NCBI RefSeq assembly: GCF_001544355.1
Contig: NZ_BCQI01000002.1
Location: 62,001 to 126,000, forward strand
DNA length: 64,000 nucleotides
Direction of reading: 5' to 3'
From: Alicyclobacillus acidiphilus NBRC 100859
GTDB taxonomy: Bacteria > Bacillota > Bacilli > Alicyclobacillales > Alicyclobacillaceae
Shown here: piece by piece, positions 63,921-64,000 of the stretch
How positions within the stretch are numbered: position 1 is the first letter of the stretch
How the letters are laid out: each line of letters opens with the position of its first letter
Program-made: the position numbers and the translations under genes
The notes under the pieces: generated by a model
What the model was told of the DNA's origin: nothing
The model's database searches: none
What the model saw: the letters and a program-made list of their open reading frames with translations, nothing else

Positions 63921-64000
63921 GTGAAGAGGCTGCGCAACGTCGGTCTAATGGTCATGCTCATTGGTTTGGGATTAACGGGATGCGGCCAGAACGGATCCAG
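63921..64000 (+). CDS. Lipoprotein of unknown function, N-terminal part (partial)
   Basis: GTG 63921 follows AAAGGGGGCG and opens a frame that runs off the window. The 26 visible residues are a lipoprotein signal peptide: basic KRLRN, a hydrophobic core VGLMVMLIGLG, and a lipobox LTGC with the acyl-acceptor cysteine at residue 21, followed by GQNGS. The mature protein is not visible. Confidence 0.75.
   Translation, partial: MKRLRNVGLMVMLIGLGLTGCGQNGS

Overview
The window reads as chromosome of a moderately GC-rich, spore-forming member of the Firmicutes (Bacillales), with an Alicyclobacillaceae-like flavour. Gene order is close to the Bacillus backbone (hem-spoVID-valS-folC-spoIIB-radC-mreBCD-minCD-spoIVFAB-rplU-rpmA-spo0B-obg; comG-aroK-yqhGH-gcvTP-aroQ-efp-yqhV-spoIIIA-accBC-asp23-nusB-xseAB-ispA-tlyA-nadK-recN-spoIVB-spo0A). 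GTG and TTG starts, strong Shine-Dalgarno (SD) sites and ATGA/GTGA stop-start overlaps are common. I see no insertion sequence, prophage, tRNA, rRNA or CRISPR array. The family assignment is inference.

Layout. 1-4 kb: end of the heme operon (hemD, hemB, hemL), then spoVID behind a sigma-E-type promoter. 4-11 kb: two small membrane-protein genes, a valine T-box leader with valS, folC and murC. 11-24 kb: a 3D-domain wall protein, a SpoIIB-like protein, radC, mreBCD, minCD, the SpoIVFA/SpoIVFB pair, L21-Prp-L27, spo0B, obg and a JAMM-domain gene. 24-30 kb: the comGA-GG competence pseudopilus operon, aroK and a DnaI-family gene, converging on yqhG/yqhH. 32-38 kb: glycine cleavage genes, a histidine phosphatase, aroQ and efp. 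38-44 kb: yqhV and the eight-gene spoIIIA operon. 44-52 kb: accBC, the Asp23/AmaP/DUF2273 trio, nusB, a TsaD paralogue, ferredoxin-NADP reductase, xseAB and ispA. 52.5-53.8 kb: a large noncoding RNA locus that I assign to OLE RNA, followed by the gene for its partner OapA. 53.8-64 kb: tlyA, an unknown membrane protein, nadK, recN, spoIVB, spo0A with sigma-H and 0A-box signals, hemQ, an M20 amidohydrolase, a YjcZ-like 40-residue protein, a YgjP-type metallopeptidase and the start of a lipoprotein gene.

How the genes work together. Most of the window is cell-envelope, division and sporulation machinery. Spo0B feeds phosphate to Spo0A; SpoIIIAA-AH builds the mother cell-forespore channel; SpoIVB signals to SpoIVFA/SpoIVFB for sigma-K activation; SpoVID organises the coat. 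Heme synthesis appears at both ends (hemD/B/L and hemQ).

The most distinctive item is the OLE RNA-OapA ribonucleoprotein locus between ispA and tlyA. It is a known but rare and poorly understood system. I did not find a clearly undescribed multi-gene system. The best leads for new biology are several tiny membrane-protein genes, SD-sequestering hairpins before spoIVFA and comGA, the TsaD paralogue, and the unknown 174-residue membrane protein before nadK.
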